The notes beneath the pieces were generated by a model, which did not search any database, was not told the DNA's origin, and saw only the letters and a program-made list of their open reading frames with translations. Shown piece by piece: positions 37,291 through 46,681 of a DNA stretch of 64,000 bases (its first letter is position 1; each line of letters begins with the position of its first letter). Position numbers and translations under genes: made by a program. This DNA is from Mycobacterium saskatchewanense (lineage in GTDB: Bacteria > Actinomycetota > Actinomycetes > Mycobacteriales > Mycobacteriaceae): the NCBI RefSeq assembly GCF_010729105.1, contig NZ_AP022573.1, positions 5,084,001 to 5,148,000 of the forward strand. The letters run 5' to 3'.

Positions 37291-38747
37291 TCGGGCTTGT
37301 CGGAGCCGGCGGTCAGGATGGGCGACGGCGGCGGAACGTTCGGGTCGGCGCCCGATCCGGGGTTCGACGCCCGGGCGGCCATCACGGTGCCGCCGCCGGA
37401 CAGGCCCGAGCCGGGGCCGGTGTAGTCGTTGGCCAGCACCACGCGCACCGAACCCGCCGCGAGCGACGGGTCGGCGACGACTGGCAGGCCGCCCAGCTCC
37501 TTGGCGACCTGCTGGGCGCCCAGGTCGTCGGTCTTGGCGGCGCGCACCTGGCTGCCCTTCACGTGCCCGCCCTCGTTGTTGCCCACCGTGCCGGCGCCGA
37601 ACCCCTTGGCGGTCAACACCTGGGACACGGCGGTGGCCAGCCCGTTGATGTCGGTGTCGTTCGCGACGTCGGCGATGGTCTTGGCCGGGGTGTAGGCCAG
37701 TTCCTCGGTCTTGCCCTGATCCTGGTCGTGCAGCAGCCCGGCCACCCAGTCCTGAACCTGGTGCGGGTCCACCCGGACCACGCTCTGCATGCCGTCGTCA
37801 CTCCAGCCGGCCCCGTCGAGCACCGGGATGGTGGCGAACGCGACGTTGCCGCCGGCCAGCTTCTGCATCTGCTGGACGAAATCCATCACGTCCCAGCCCG
37901 AGGAGATCACCACCGAGCGCTGCACGGCGGCCTCGAGCCGCCGGACGGTCGCCGGGCTGGACAGCGTCTTGCCCGAGATGACGCGGTGGGCGAGCGACGC
38001 CATCACCACCTGCTGGCGGACCACGCGGTCGAGGTCACCGCGCGGGAGCTCGTGGCGCTGGCGGACGAAGCTGAGCGCCTCCGGGCCGTCGAGGCGTTGC
38101 GGGCCGGCCGGGAAGTCGGCCCCGGAAAGGGGCTCGAACACCGGCTCTTTCAGGCAGACGTCCACGCCGCCGAGCGCGTCGGTGATCAGCGAGAAGCCGA
38201 GCAGGCCGATCTCGGCGTAGTGGTCGACGGTGACGCCGGTGAGGTCGGCGACGGTCTTGATCAGCGCCTCGCGTCCGGCCTCGGTGCCCTCCGCCGCGGC
38301 GTGCTCGGCGGAGTCGCCGGCCTTCACCAGGTTGACGCGTTTGGCCTCGCGGGTCTGGCCATAGACGCCGTTGATCTTGGTCTTGCCCAGGCCGGGAGCG
38401 GAGACGTAGGAGTCCCGGGGGATCGAGATCGCGGTCGCCGACTTCCCGTTGTTGGGGATCCGGATGAGGATGATGGTGTCGGTGTTGGTCGCTTCCTCGT
38501 CGCCGGCGCGCAGCGTCGCCAGCTCCTCGGCAGACAACGGGTTGCCGTGCGCGTCGGTGCGGCTGTCGAGGCCGACCAGCAGGATGTCGATCGCGCCATC
38601 GTCGCCGCCCTTGCCCAGCGACGGCGCGGACATGTGGAAGATGCCGTCCTCGAACGACCGGACGTTGCTCCACGCCAGCCCGGTGCCGAGCACGATCGCG
38701 AGCGTCAGCGCAGTGGCAATCACACGAACCACATGTTGCACAGGCAT
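37278..38747 (-). CDS. LytR-CpsA-Psr family cell-wall ligase (Rv3267/Lcp1-like)
   Basis: 489 residues. A single N-terminal anchor helix (residues about 8-26) precedes an LCP domain with ILLVGLDSRTD, TDTIILIRI, SIPRDSYV, KINGVYG and FVRQRHELPRGDLDR, the conserved polyprenyl-phosphate-binding residues. A LytR_C domain follows (GTVGNNEGGHVKGSQVRA). Lcp1 joins arabinogalactan to peptidoglycan. The gene is divergent from rmlD, whose product supplies the rhamnose of the same linker. Confidence 0.92.
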   Translation of the reverse strand: MPVQHVVRVIATALTLAIVLGTGLAWSNVRSFEDGIFHMSAPSLGKGGDDGAIDILLVGLDSRTDAHGNPLSAEELATLRAGDEEATNTDTIILIRIPNNGKSATAISIPRDSYVSAPGLGKTKINGVYGQTREAKRVNLVKAGDSAEHAAAEGTEAGREALIKTVADLTGVTVDHYAEIGLLGFSLITDALGGVDVCLKEPVFEPLSGADFPAGPQRLDGPEALSFVRQRHELPRGDLDRVVRQQVVMASLAHRVISGKTLSSPATVRRLEAAVQRSVVISSGWDVMDFVQQMQKLAGGNVAFATIPVLDGAGWSDDGMQSVVRVDPHQVQDWVAGLLHDQDQGKTEELAYTPAKTIADVANDTDINGLATAVSQVLTAKGFGAGTVGNNEGGHVKGSQVRAAKTDDLGAQQVAKELGGLPVVADPSLAAGSVRVVLANDYTGPGSGLSGGGTVMAARASNPGSGADPNVPPPSPILTAGSDKPECIN

Positions 38748-38825
38748 CCCAATAGGTTACTTGCGGCACATGCGCTTCGCGGGTAGCGAGGTTCGGCGTG
38801 CCCCGGCCGTGCCACACTCGACACC

Positions 38826-39686
38826 ATGTCGGCAAGGATCCTGATCACCGGCGCGGGCGGCCAGCTGGGCGGCCGCCTCGCGGCGCTGACCGCCGAGCAG
38901 GGGAGGGACGCGCAGGCGTTCACGTCATCGCAGTGGGACATCACCGACCCGGCCGCCGCGGAGCGGGTGATCAGGGGCGGCGACGTGGTGATCAACTGCG
39001 CGGCCTACACCAACGTCGACGCCGCCGAAAGCGACGAGGCGGCGGCGTACGCCGTCAACGCCACCGCGCCCGGGCACCTCGCCAAGGCCTGCGACCGCGT
39101 CGGGGCCCGGCTGATCCACGTCTCCACCGACTTCGTGTTCAGCGGAGGCGCCGACCCACGCCCCTTCGAACCCAGCGACGACACCGACGCGCGCGGCGTG
39201 TACGCGCAAAGCAAGCTCGCCGGCGAGCGGGCCGTGCTGGCCGCGTCGCCCGGGGCGGTCGTCGTCCGCACTGCCTGGGTGTACACCGGCGGCACCGGGC
39301 GGGACTTCGTCGCCATCATGCGCCGCCTGGCCGCGGGGGACGGGCCGGTCGACGTCGTCGACGACCAGGTCGGGTCGCCCACCTACGTCGGCGACCTGGC
39401 CGTCGCGCTGCTGCAGGTCGCAGACGCGAACGTGGCCGGTCCCATCCTGCACGCCGCCAACGAGGGGGCGGTCTCCCGCTTCGAGCTGGCCCGCGCGGTC
39501 TTCGAGGAGTGCGGCGCCGACCCGGCGCGCGTCCACCCGGTGAGCACCGCGCAGTTCCCGCGGCCGGCGCCGCGGCCGACCTATTCCGCGCTGGGCGGCC
39601 GCGAGTCGGCGGCGGCCGGCCTGACGCCGCTGCGGGACTGGCGCACCGCGCTCGCGGCCGCGCTGGCCGATGCTCACGCCATCTGA
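38826..39686 (+). CDS. rmlD: dTDP-4-dehydrorhamnose reductase
   Basis: 286 residues. SDR-type fold with ILITGAGGQLGGRLA nucleotide-binding loop, VNVDAAE-like region (YTNVDAAESDEAAAY), STDFVFSG and the YxxxK pair in VYAQSKLAGE. It reduces dTDP-6-deoxy-L-lyxo-4-hexulose to dTDP-L-rhamnose, the donor for the arabinogalactan linker. It is followed after 38 bp by wbbL, which uses the product. Confidence 0.93.
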   Translation: MSARILITGAGGQLGGRLAALTAEQGRDAQAFTSSQWDITDPAAAERVIRGGDVVINCAAYTNVDAAESDEAAAYAVNATAPGHLAKACDRVGARLIHVSTDFVFSGGADPRPFEPSDDTDARGVYAQSKLAGERAVLAASPGAVVVRTAWVYTGGTGRDFVAIMRRLAAGDGPVDVVDDQVGSPTYVGDLAVALLQVADANVAGPILHAANEGAVSRFELARAVFEECGADPARVHPVSTAQFPRPAPRPTYSALGGRESAAAGLTPLRDWRTALAAALADAHAI

Positions 39687-39724
39687 CGTCAACGTCGCAT
39701 CCAACCGACCGTTACCCTCAACGC

Positions 39725-40615
39725 GTGACTGACGTCCTGCCGGTCGTGACGGTGACCTACTCGCCGGGCCCGCATCTGGAGCGGTTCCTGGCGTCGCTGG
39801 CGCTGGCCACCGACCGCCCGGTGAGCGTGTTGCTCGCCGACAACGGCTCCACCGACGGGACGCCGCAGGCGGCGGTCCAGCGGTACCCGAACGTGCGCCT
39901 CTTCGAGACGGGGTCCAACCTCGGGTACGGCACCGCGGTGAACCGCGCGGTGGAACAGCTCGACCAGGCGGACGACTGGGTGATCGTCGCCAACCCCGAC
40001 GTCCAATGGGGCCCGGGCAGCATCGACGCCCTGCTGGACGCGGCCGGCCGCTGGCCGCGCGCCGGCGCGCTGGGCCCGCTCATCCGCGACCCCGACGGGT
40101 CGGTGTATCCGTCGGCGCGCCACCTGCCCAGCCTGGTCCGCGGCGGCATGCACGCGGTGCTCGGGCCGATCTGGAAGCGCAACCCGTGGACGGCGGCCTA
40201 CCGACAGGAGCGGCTCGAGCCGACCGAGCGGCCGGTGGGCTGGCTGTCCGGATCGTGCCTGCTGTTGCGCCGGTCGGCCTTCGCCCAGATCGGCGGCTTC
40301 GACGAGCGCTACTTCATGTATATGGAGGACGTCGACCTCGGTGACCGGCTCGGCCGGGCCGGCTGGCAGAGCGTCTACGTGCCGTCGGCCGAGGTCCTGC
40401 ACCACAAAGGGCATTCCACCGGGCACGACCCGGCCAGCCACCTGGCCGCCCACCACCGGAGCACCTATCTCTTCCTGGCCGACCGGCACACCGGATGGTG
40501 GCGGGCTCCGCTGCGCTGGACGCTGCGCGCCTCGCTGGCGGCGCGGTCCCGCCTGATGGTGCGCAGCGCACTGCGCGCATCGGCAAGGCAGAAACTGGCA
40601 GAAGGGCGGCACTGA
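39725..40615 (+). CDS. wbbL: WbbL, rhamnosyltransferase of the arabinogalactan linker
   Basis: 296 residues from a GTG at 39725. GT2 family: VVTVTYSPGPHLERFL, LLADNGSTDGT, a metal-binding VANPDVQW stretch, VGWLSGSCLLLRR and FFMYMEDVDLG-like acidic motif (FMYMEDVDLGDRLG). Transfers L-rhamnose to decaprenyl-PP-GlcNAc on the inner membrane face. It lies between rmlD and the GDP-mannose pyrophosphorylase gene, with 1 bp to the next start. Confidence 0.93.
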   Translation: MTDVLPVVTVTYSPGPHLERFLASLALATDRPVSVLLADNGSTDGTPQAAVQRYPNVRLFETGSNLGYGTAVNRAVEQLDQADDWVIVANPDVQWGPGSIDALLDAAGRWPRAGALGPLIRDPDGSVYPSARHLPSLVRGGMHAVLGPIWKRNPWTAAYRQERLEPTERPVGWLSGSCLLLRRSAFAQIGGFDERYFMYMEDVDLGDRLGRAGWQSVYVPSAEVLHHKGHSTGHDPASHLAAHHRSTYLFLADRHTGWWRAPLRWTLRASLAARSRLMVRSALRASARQKLAEGRH

Positions 40616-40616
40616 G

Positions 40617-41696
40617 TTGGCAACCCACCAAGTCGACGCGGTGATCCTGGTCGGCGGCAAGGGCACCCGGCTACGGCCGTTGACGCTGTCGGCACCCAAG
40701 CCGATGCTGCCCACCGCCGGCCTGCCGTTCCTCACCCACCTGTTGTCGCGGATCGCCGCGGCCGGCATCGAGCACGTCGTCCTGAGCACCTCGTACCAGG
40801 CCCAGGTGTTCGAGGCCGAGTTCGGCGACGGGTCGAAGCTGGGCCTGCAGATCGAGTACGTGACCGAGGAGCGGCCGCTGGGCACCGGCGGCGGCATCGC
40901 CAACGTGGCCGATCACCTGCGCCACGACACCGTGATGGTGTTCAACGGCGACGTGCTCTCCGGCGCCGACCTGGGCCAGCTGCTGGACTTCCACCGGGAC
41001 CGCCGGGCCGACGTCACCCTGCACCTGGTGCGCGTGGGCGACCCGCGGGCCTTCGGCTGCGTGCCCACCGACGAAGACGGCCGCGTCACCGCCTTCCTGG
41101 AGAAGACGCAGGACCCGCCGACCGACCAGATCAACGCCGGCTGCTACGTCTTCCGGCGCGAAATCATCGACCGCATCCCACGTGGCCGCGAGGTGTCGGT
41201 GGAACGCGAGATCTTCCCGGCCCTGCTGTCGGACCCCGAGGTCAAGATCTGCGGCTACGTCGACGCCACGTACTGGCGCGACATGGGCACGCCGGAGGAC
41301 TTCGTGCGCGGCTCGGCCGACCTGGTCCGCGGGATCGCCCCGTCGCCCGCCCTGCACGGCCACCGCGGCGAGCAACTCGTGCACGACGGCGCGGCGGTGG
41401 CGCCCGGCGCGGTGCTGATCGGCGGGACGGTCGTCGGCCGCGGCGCCGAGATCGGGCCCGGCGTGCGGTTGGACGGCGCGGTGATCTTCGACGGCGTCAA
41501 GATCGAGGCCGGCAGCGTGATCGAGCGCTCGATCATCGGCTTCGGCGTCCGCATCGGCCCGCGCGCGCTGATCCGCGACGGGGTGATCGGCGACGGCGCC
41601 GACATCGGCGCCCGCTGCGAGCTGCTCCGCGGCGCCCGGGTGTGGCCCGGCGTGTCCATTCCCGACGGCGGCATCCGCTACTCGAGCGACGTGTAG
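40617..41696 (+). CDS. manC: Mannose-1-phosphate guanylyltransferase (Rv3264c type)
   Basis: 359 residues from a TTG at 40617, one base after the wbbL stop. Nucleotidyltransferase domain with ILVGGKGTRLRPLTLSAPKP, FNGDVLSG and CGYVDATYWRDMGTPEDF. A left-handed beta-helix of hexapeptides ends the protein (GARVWPGVSIPDG). It makes GDP-mannose for mannosides, lipoarabinomannan and protein O-mannosylation. The M. tuberculosis gene is also called manB; manC is used here to avoid confusion with the phosphomannomutase. Confidence 0.93.
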   Translation: MATHQVDAVILVGGKGTRLRPLTLSAPKPMLPTAGLPFLTHLLSRIAAAGIEHVVLSTSYQAQVFEAEFGDGSKLGLQIEYVTEERPLGTGGGIANVADHLRHDTVMVFNGDVLSGADLGQLLDFHRDRRADVTLHLVRVGDPRAFGCVPTDEDGRVTAFLEKTQDPPTDQINAGCYVFRREIIDRIPRGREVSVEREIFPALLSDPEVKICGYVDATYWRDMGTPEDFVRGSADLVRGIAPSPALHGHRGEQLVHDGAAVAPGAVLIGGTVVGRGAEIGPGVRLDGAVIFDGVKIEAGSVIERSIIGFGVRIGPRALIRDGVIGDGADIGARCELLRGARVWPGVSIPDGGIRYSSDV

Positions 41697-41700
41697 GGGT

Positions 41701-41720
41701 CTGGCGGGCCTTGGCGCCAG
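41701..41720 (+). terminator. Weak hairpin after the GDP-mannose pyrophosphorylase gene
   Basis: CTGGCG (41701-41706) can pair with CGCCAG (41715-41720) 5 bases past the stop. There is no U-tract, so this is only a candidate. Confidence 0.25.
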
Positions 41721-41755
41721 CGTCTGATCGCCGAGATCGACTCGCACCGTGACTC

Positions 41756-42269
41756 CCACTCGCACTTTTCCGCGTTGCCGTCGATTTCGGTGACCATGTC
41801 GGTGGCCCGGCTCACCATCTCCGCATGGGTGAGGTCTTTCTAGGCAGCGAAGCGATGGTGGCCCACGCGTTGAGCGAGTGCGAGCTGCGCCGGTGGTACC
41901 GGAAGGTCCTTCGTGACGTGTACGCCCCCAGGTTCGCCGACCCGTCACTCGAAGACTGCATCCGCGGTGCCTGGCTGTGGGCGAGACTGCTGGCCAAGCG
42001 GCACCGCGGTGCGCGGGGTGTGCGGCGGCTCGGGGAGTTGCTCCCGTTGGTGGACGGCGGCGACCCGCCGCCGAAGGAAAGCTGGCTGCGTCTGCTGTTC
42101 GTCGGCGCCGGTCTCCCGAGACCGGCGACGCAGATACCGGTCCAGGACGTGGGCGGACGGTCGGGGTTCTGGACATGGGCCGGGAGGACTACTTCGTCGC
42201 ACTCGAGTACGACGGTGACCAACACCGCACCGACCGCCGAGATTAGCCCGTGAGCCACTCGCACTTTTC
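41756..42269. repeat. 15-bp direct repeat pair flanking the decayed DUF559-type gene
   Basis: CCACTCGCACTTTTC occurs at 41756-41770 and again at 42255-42269, just outside the two ends of the gene remnant. The inner 8-mer ACTCGCAC is present a third time at 41740-41747. Identical short repeats at both borders suggest the segment came or is bounded as a unit. Confidence 0.75.
41825..42246 (+). pseudogene. Frameshifted remnant of a DUF559-type (endonuclease-like) protein
   Basis: Starting at the ATG at 41825 the frame reads ELRRWYRKVLRDVYAP, then SWLRLLFVGAGLPRPATQIPVQD. After about 42155 the homologous continuation (TVGVLDMGREDYFVALEYDGD, then QHRTDRRD stop at 42244) is in another frame, while the original frame runs on as unrelated residues to 42253. 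The N-part is also short for this mycobacterial family, which has a Vsr/PD-(D/E)xK-like C-terminal domain with the EYDGDQH motif. So the gene is internally shortened, shifted and cut at the C-terminus. Confidence 0.8.
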
Positions 42270-42282
42270 GATGCTCCGTCGG

Positions 42283-42822
42283 TCACCAACGACGTGTCAC
42301 CCGGCCCACCAGATACTCCAGCGCGTGATCGGTCCCGGGCGGCAACGCGCCGGCCGGCCACCACTGCAGGTCGTCCGACTCGTCGCTGATCGCGATCCGC
42401 GCCCCGGCCGGCGCGTGGGCCACGAACTGCAGGTCCAGGTGCCGCGTCGGCACGCCCAGCGAGCAGGTGACGGGGTGCACGTGCACGGCCGCCAGCTCCG
42501 GATCGATCCGCAGGCCGTCGATGCCCGACTCCTCGGTGGCCTCCCGCAGCGCGGCGGCGACGATGTCGCGGTCACCGTCGTCGCAGTGTCCGCCGAGTTG
42601 CACCCAGCGGCCCACGCGCGGATGCAGCGTCAGCAGCACCCGGGTGCCGGTGTGGTCGAGGACCAGCGAAGACGCGGTGACGTGGCCGGGCACGCAGTCA
42701 CGGCGGCAGGCGTCGGGGCGGGCGTGCACGAATGCCAGGACGGCGTGCCGCAGCGAATCCTGCGCCGGGTCCGGCGCGGCCCAGCCGGCGAGGAGCGCGA
42801 TCGCCGAATCCCTGACGCTCAC
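42283..42822 (-). CDS. NUDIX hydrolase
   Basis: 179 residues. The Nudix box reads GGHCDDGDRDIVAAALREAT then EESGID: the REATEESG part is complete, while the first Glu of the box appears as Asp. RVGRWVQLGG before it is typical of mycobacterial NUDIX proteins of unknown substrate. The ATG overlaps the stop of the 58-residue gene (ATGA), so it is probably the last gene of fbiA-fbiB-small gene-NUDIX. Confidence 0.88.
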   Translation of the reverse strand: MSVRDSAIALLAGWAAPDPAQDSLRHAVLAFVHARPDACRRDCVPGHVTASSLVLDHTGTRVLLTLHPRVGRWVQLGGHCDDGDRDIVAAALREATEESGIDGLRIDPELAAVHVHPVTCSLGVPTRHLDLQFVAHAPAGARIAISDESDDLQWWPAGALPPGTDHALEYLVGRVTRRW

Positions 42823-42995
42823 CGGGCGCCCCGCCGTTTCCGGCGGTCCCGCAGCGCACGCCAGGCCGCGCGGCAGTGGGCCACCGTGCTCGCGACGACG
42901 AACGGGGCGATGCAGCGGACCACCGGGGCCGGCGAGTCGTAGCCGCCGCGGACCTTGTCGGCGGGAGCCGCCGCCTTGCCCGCGAACGCCGTCAT
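42819..42995 (-). CDS. 58-residue basic protein between fbiB and the NUDIX gene
   Basis: 58 residues from the ATG at 42995. A mildly hydrophobic middle (VVRCIAPFVVASTVAHC) is followed by a strongly basic end (RALRDRRKRRGAR). It starts 2 bases after the fbiB stop and its own stop overlaps the NUDIX start, which argues that it is translated. No family was recognised. Confidence 0.55.
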   Translation of the reverse strand: MTAFAGKAAAPADKVRGGYDSPAPVVRCIAPFVVASTVAHCRAAWRALRDRRKRRGAR

Positions 42996-42997
42996 GG

Positions 42998-44368
42998 CTA
43001 TTTCCGGATCAACAGGTCGGTGAGGCCGGCCGGGTAGCGAGGGCCCGCCGGCTCGGCGGCGTAGCCGATGGCGATGGCGCCCAATGGCTCCCACTCGGCG
43101 GGCAGTCCGAGCTCCGCGCGCACCAGGTCGGCCGCGAAGATCGTCGAGCCGATCCAGCAGCTGCCCACCCCGCGCACCGCCAGGGCGACCAGTAGGGCCT
43201 GGACGGCGGCTCCCACCGCGACGGTGAACATGGTGTGCTCGGCGGCGGTGCGCGCCGGGTCGGGATAGGTGTGGGCGCCGTCGGGCACGAGGAACGGGAT
43301 GACGACCTCGGGTGCGTCGTAGAGGATCTGGCCGCGCGCCACCCGCCGTTCGACGGCGTCGGCGGGCCGGCCGTCGCCGGCGAGGTCGGCACGCCACTTG
43401 TCCTTCATGCGGTCCAACAGCCGGGCGCGAATCTCGGGGGTCTGCAGCCAGACGAACCGGACGGGCCGGGTGTGGTGGGGCGCCGGTGCGGTCAGGGCCT
43501 CGGCGACGGCGCCGGTGATCAGCTCCGGCGGGACCGGCTCGTCGCTGAACCGGCGCACCGACCGGCGCAACAGCTGGGCCTGCCTCCGCCCCATGTCGAC
43601 AGCCTCGGCGGTCCCGAGCCAGAACAGGTCTTCGGGGCCGGGACGGGACAACTGCCGGGCGGTGGTGCCGTCGTCGGTCACGGCGAGTCCGCGCACGACC
43701 GCCGCCGGCACGCCCGTCAACTTGCCCTTCACCAGGTCGGCGGCGGCCGCGATCTCGTCGGCGATCGCCACCTCGGTGACGAGAAGTTCGTTGCCGTGCC
43801 GGTCCACGGCCCCCGAATAGCCGTGCAGCACAGCCACACCGGCGGCGCCAATGGCCGCGTCGATCTGACCGTTGCGCCAAGCGCGGCCCATCGTGTCGGT
43901 GACGACGACGCCCACCTGCACGCCGAGCCGCTCATGCAGCACGCCGCGCAGCGCCGCGGCGCTCGCGTCGGGATCGACCGGGAGCAGCGCCAGCTCGTCG
44001 CGGTCCACGTTGGATCCGTCCACGCCGGCGGCGGCCTGGATCAGCCCCAGCCGGTTCTCGGTGATCAGGGTCTTGCCCTTGCGGGCCAACACCCGCACCG
44101 CCTCGTCATCGACCAGCTTGCGCCGCAGGGCGTCCCGCTCTTCGGCGTCGCGCGGCGCCGGGACCAGCCGGCCCTCGCACTTGGATACCGCCTTGCTGGT
44201 CACCACGACGACGTCCCCGTCGCGCAGCCAGGGCGCGGCCGCCGCGATGGCCGCGCCCAGGTCGTCGCCGGGCCGGAATTCGGGCAGCCCGGGCACGGGC
44301 AGGATTTCGATGGTCGCGGCCGTGCCGTGTTCGCCGCCCGGCGGCGTCGTTGGACCGGGACCGGTCAC
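42998..44368 (-). CDS. fbiB: FbiB, F420 gamma-glutamyl ligase with C-terminal FMN reductase domain
   Basis: 456 residues from a GTG that overlaps the fbiA stop (GTGA). The N-terminal half is CofE-like ([37 protein letters not shown]). The C-terminal half is a nitroreductase-like FMN domain ([29 protein letters not shown]). FbiB adds the poly-glutamate tail, and its FMN domain reduces dehydro-F420-0. Fusion of both domains is normal in mycobacteria. Confidence 0.95.
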   Translation of the reverse strand: MTGPGPTTPPGGEHGTAATIEILPVPGLPEFRPGDDLGAAIAAAAPWLRDGDVVVVTSKAVSKCEGRLVPAPRDAEERDALRRKLVDDEAVRVLARKGKTLITENRLGLIQAAAGVDGSNVDRDELALLPVDPDASAAALRGVLHERLGVQVGVVVTDTMGRAWRNGQIDAAIGAAGVAVLHGYSGAVDRHGNELLVTEVAIADEIAAAADLVKGKLTGVPAAVVRGLAVTDDGTTARQLSRPGPEDLFWLGTAEAVDMGRRQAQLLRRSVRRFSDEPVPPELITGAVAEALTAPAPHHTRPVRFVWLQTPEIRARLLDRMKDKWRADLAGDGRPADAVERRVARGQILYDAPEVVIPFLVPDGAHTYPDPARTAAEHTMFTVAVGAAVQALLVALAVRGVGSCWIGSTIFAADLVRAELGLPAEWEPLGAIAIGYAAEPAGPRYPAGLTDLLIRK

Positions 44369-45366
44369 GCCGTCACGCCCGCAAGGTCGAGCCCGGCGCT
44401 CACCATCTCGGCCGTCGCCTTCGGGTCGGTCATCAGCAACGGCACCGAGCGCACGGCGACGCCCTCGATCTCGGCGTGGTCGCCCTCGTGCACCAACCAG
44501 CAGTCCAGGATCCCGGTGGCGCGGCGCGCCCCGTAGTGCCGGCCGACGGCCTCCGCGGTGGACTCGACGCCGATGACCGTGAGGCACTCGTCGGCCATGC
44601 CGCGCAACGGCTTTCCGCCGACGATGGGGGAGTAGCCCACGATCGGGGCGCGAGCGGCGCGCAGCGCGCCGCGGATGCCGGGGACCGCGAGGATGGCCCC
44701 GACGCTCACCACCGGGTTCGACGGGGCCAGCATGATCACGTCGGCTTCGGCGATGGCGGTCAGCGCTTCGCTTGTGGCGCTGGCTTTCTCGGCGCCGACG
44801 AACGCGAAGCTGTGGGTCGGCACCTGCGCGCGGTAGCGCACCCACCACTCCTGGAAGTGGATCGCCCGGCGGCCGCCGTCGGCGGGGTCGGTGATCACGA
44901 CGTGTGTCTCGCAGCGGTCGTCGCTCGCCGGCAGCAACCGTGCGCCCGGCTGCCAGCGGTCGCACAGCGCGGCGGTGATCTGCGACAGCGGATAGCCGGC
45001 GTTGAGCATCTGCGTGCGCACGAGGTGCGTCCCGAGGTCGCGGTCGCCCAGCTGGAACCAATCCGGCTGTACACCATAGCGCGCCAATTCCTCTTTGGCA
45101 TGCCAGGTTTCGTCGCGGTGCCCCCACCCTCGCTGTGGATCAACACCTCCACCTAAGGTGTACATGCAGGTGTCCAGATCCGGGCAGACCCGCAGCCCGT
45201 GGATCCAGGCGTCGTCGCCAACGTTGACGACCGCCGTCAGCTCGTGGCCGTTGGCTACCGTATCCGGACCCTGTTGCTCGGCGAACTGCCCCAGCCCGAG
45301 CAGCTGTTGAACACCCAGCAGGAAACGGGCGCCGCCGACGCCGCCGACCAGAACGGTGACCTTCAC
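44365..45366 (-). CDS. fbiA: FbiA, F420 phospholactate/PEP transferase
   Basis: 333 residues from a GTG at 45366 ([18 protein letters not shown]). CofD family with the N-terminal GGVGGARF loop, [32 protein letters not shown] and [15 protein letters not shown]. It makes dehydro-F420-0 from Fo and an enolpyruvyl-PP-guanosine donor. It is divergent from whiB2. Confidence 0.95.
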   Translation of the reverse strand: MKVTVLVGGVGGARFLLGVQQLLGLGQFAEQQGPDTVANGHELTAVVNVGDDAWIHGLRVCPDLDTCMYTLGGGVDPQRGWGHRDETWHAKEELARYGVQPDWFQLGDRDLGTHLVRTQMLNAGYPLSQITAALCDRWQPGARLLPASDDRCETHVVITDPADGGRRAIHFQEWWVRYRAQVPTHSFAFVGAEKASATSEALTAIAEADVIMLAPSNPVVSVGAILAVPGIRGALRAARAPIVGYSPIVGGKPLRGMADECLTVIGVESTAEAVGRHYGARRATGILDCWLVHEGDHAEIEGVAVRSVPLLMTDPKATAEMVSAGLDLAGVTA

Positions 45367-45696
45367 ACCGGATGACAGTACCGTTCGGCACCGTTCGGCC
45401 ACAGGCGCGGCGGGCCGTTCCGGCAACGCCGGAAGGTACGCGACCGGTGTGATGGACACGCCGAATTTACAAAACAACGGAAACGCCGAAAATCGGTCAC
45501 GAGATGATATGGAAATGCGCCGAAGTGCTTGACCCGGCAGGTCAACCCGTGTCTAATCACAACAGTGTCATTTCCCGGTTGGCCGGCCGATTCCGGTGTC
45601 GCAGGCCGAGATTCGATCACTTGTTCGAATTGTCTGTACATCAGAACAGAGCGACTTACTCACTCTCTCCACCCACCTGAGGAGGCGGACGACCGC
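45367..45696. other. 330-bp fbiA/whiB2 divergent intergenic region
   Basis: No gene was seen. The region must hold the fbiA promoter on minus and holds a good sigma-70-like promoter for whiB2 at 45529-45557. The whiB2 leader after it would be about 130 bases. Confidence 0.6.
45529..45557 (+). promoter_or_regulatory. Probable whiB2 promoter
   Basis: TTGACC (45529-45534) and TCTAAT (45552-45557) are separated by 17 bases, close to the -35/-10 consensus, about 140 bases before the whiB2 start. Confidence 0.5.
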
Positions 45697-46059
45697 ATGT
45701 CTTACGAGCACCTTCGGGGCGTTATGGCAAACACTCCCCTGACGACCATGACTCCAGCGCCCGTCGCGCTTCCCCGGCCGCACTTGACTGTGGTCCCTGA
45801 TGCCCCAGTCGATTTCGAGCCCGAGCCGGAGCCGACCCCCGCCGACCAATGGCAGGACCGGGCCCTGTGCGCGCAAACAGACCCCGAGGCCTTCTTCCCC
45901 GAGAAGGGCGGCTCCACCCGCGAGGCCAAGAAGATCTGCCTGGGCTGCGAGGTGCGCCACGAATGCCTTGAGTACGCCCTCGAACACGACGAGCGCTTCG
46001 GCATCTGGGGCGGGCTTTCCGAGCGCGAGCGCCGGCGCCTCAAGCGCGGCATCATCTGA
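45697..46059 (+). CDS. whiB2: WhiB2, iron-sulfur transcription factor
   Basis: 120 residues from the ATG at 45697 (MSYE, as in M. smegmatis WhmD), with GAGGAGG upstream. Four cluster cysteines at 58, 81, 84 and 90, GIWGG at 102-106 and the basic C-terminus RERRRLKRGII. WhiB2 is needed for septation and cell division in mycobacteria. The N-terminal ~50 residues are disordered and Pro-rich. Confidence 0.95.
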   Translation: MSYEHLRGVMANTPLTTMTPAPVALPRPHLTVVPDAPVDFEPEPEPTPADQWQDRALCAQTDPEAFFPEKGGSTREAKKICLGCEVRHECLEYALEHDERFGIWGGLSERERRRLKRGII

Positions 46060-46080
46060 CACGCGCCCCCGGCAACGGGG

Positions 46081-46617
46081 TCAGTCGTCGTCGATCGTCG
46101 GGTCGATGACCGAAGGGTCGACGTCGAGGTAGATGGCCACCTGCGCCACCAATATCTCGTGCAGCAAGTCGCCGAGTTCGACGGTGTCCTTAGCCCGTCG
46201 CTCGATTGGCTTTCGGAACAACACAATTCGTGCCCGAGTGGAGTTTCCTCGGACATCCACGCCCGCCGGGATCAGCCGCGCCAGCGCGATCGGCCCGTCG
46301 GCGACGACCTCGGGCGGCCACTGCACGCTCTCGGGATCCTTCGCCGCGATCCGCGGAATCTCATCCACCGCCACGTCGAGTTCGGACAGCCGGTCCTGCC
46401 AGTGCCGCTCGATGGGTTCGTAGGCTTCGAGCACCGCCATGTCGAAACGCTCCGCGCGGCTGCGCCACCCCGGCACGGTCGGCGGCAGCAGCGGGCCCCG
46501 CATCTCCCGGCGTCGCCGCGACGGCCAGAGCGCGGCCGGTCGTCGACCGGACGCCGATCGATCGCTCCGCGGAGAGCTGCGTGAATCGCCCACGCGCCGA
46601 TGGTAACGGTTGGACAT
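46081..46617 (-). CDS. Rv3259-type protein, degenerate zincin-like family
   Basis: 178 residues. A basic disordered N-terminus is followed by a compact domain (FDMAVLEAYEPIERHW; VLFRKPIERRAKD; ELGDLLHEILVAQVAIYLDVDP). The last stretch corresponds to the HExxH helix of the Zincin_1 (DUF1025) family but has HEILVAQ, so a second His is missing and protease activity is doubtful. It converges on whiB2, 21 bp apart, as in M. tuberculosis. Confidence 0.85.
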   Translation of the reverse strand: MSNRYHRRVGDSRSSPRSDRSASGRRPAALWPSRRRREMRGPLLPPTVPGWRSRAERFDMAVLEAYEPIERHWQDRLSELDVAVDEIPRIAAKDPESVQWPPEVVADGPIALARLIPAGVDVRGNSTRARIVLFRKPIERRAKDTVELGDLLHEILVAQVAIYLDVDPSVIDPTIDDD

Positions 46618-46681
46618 CGCCGGTCGAACGGATGCGCGTGTCCGGCGCTTCGGCGGCGTTTGCGCACGATAGCCTTTCGGC

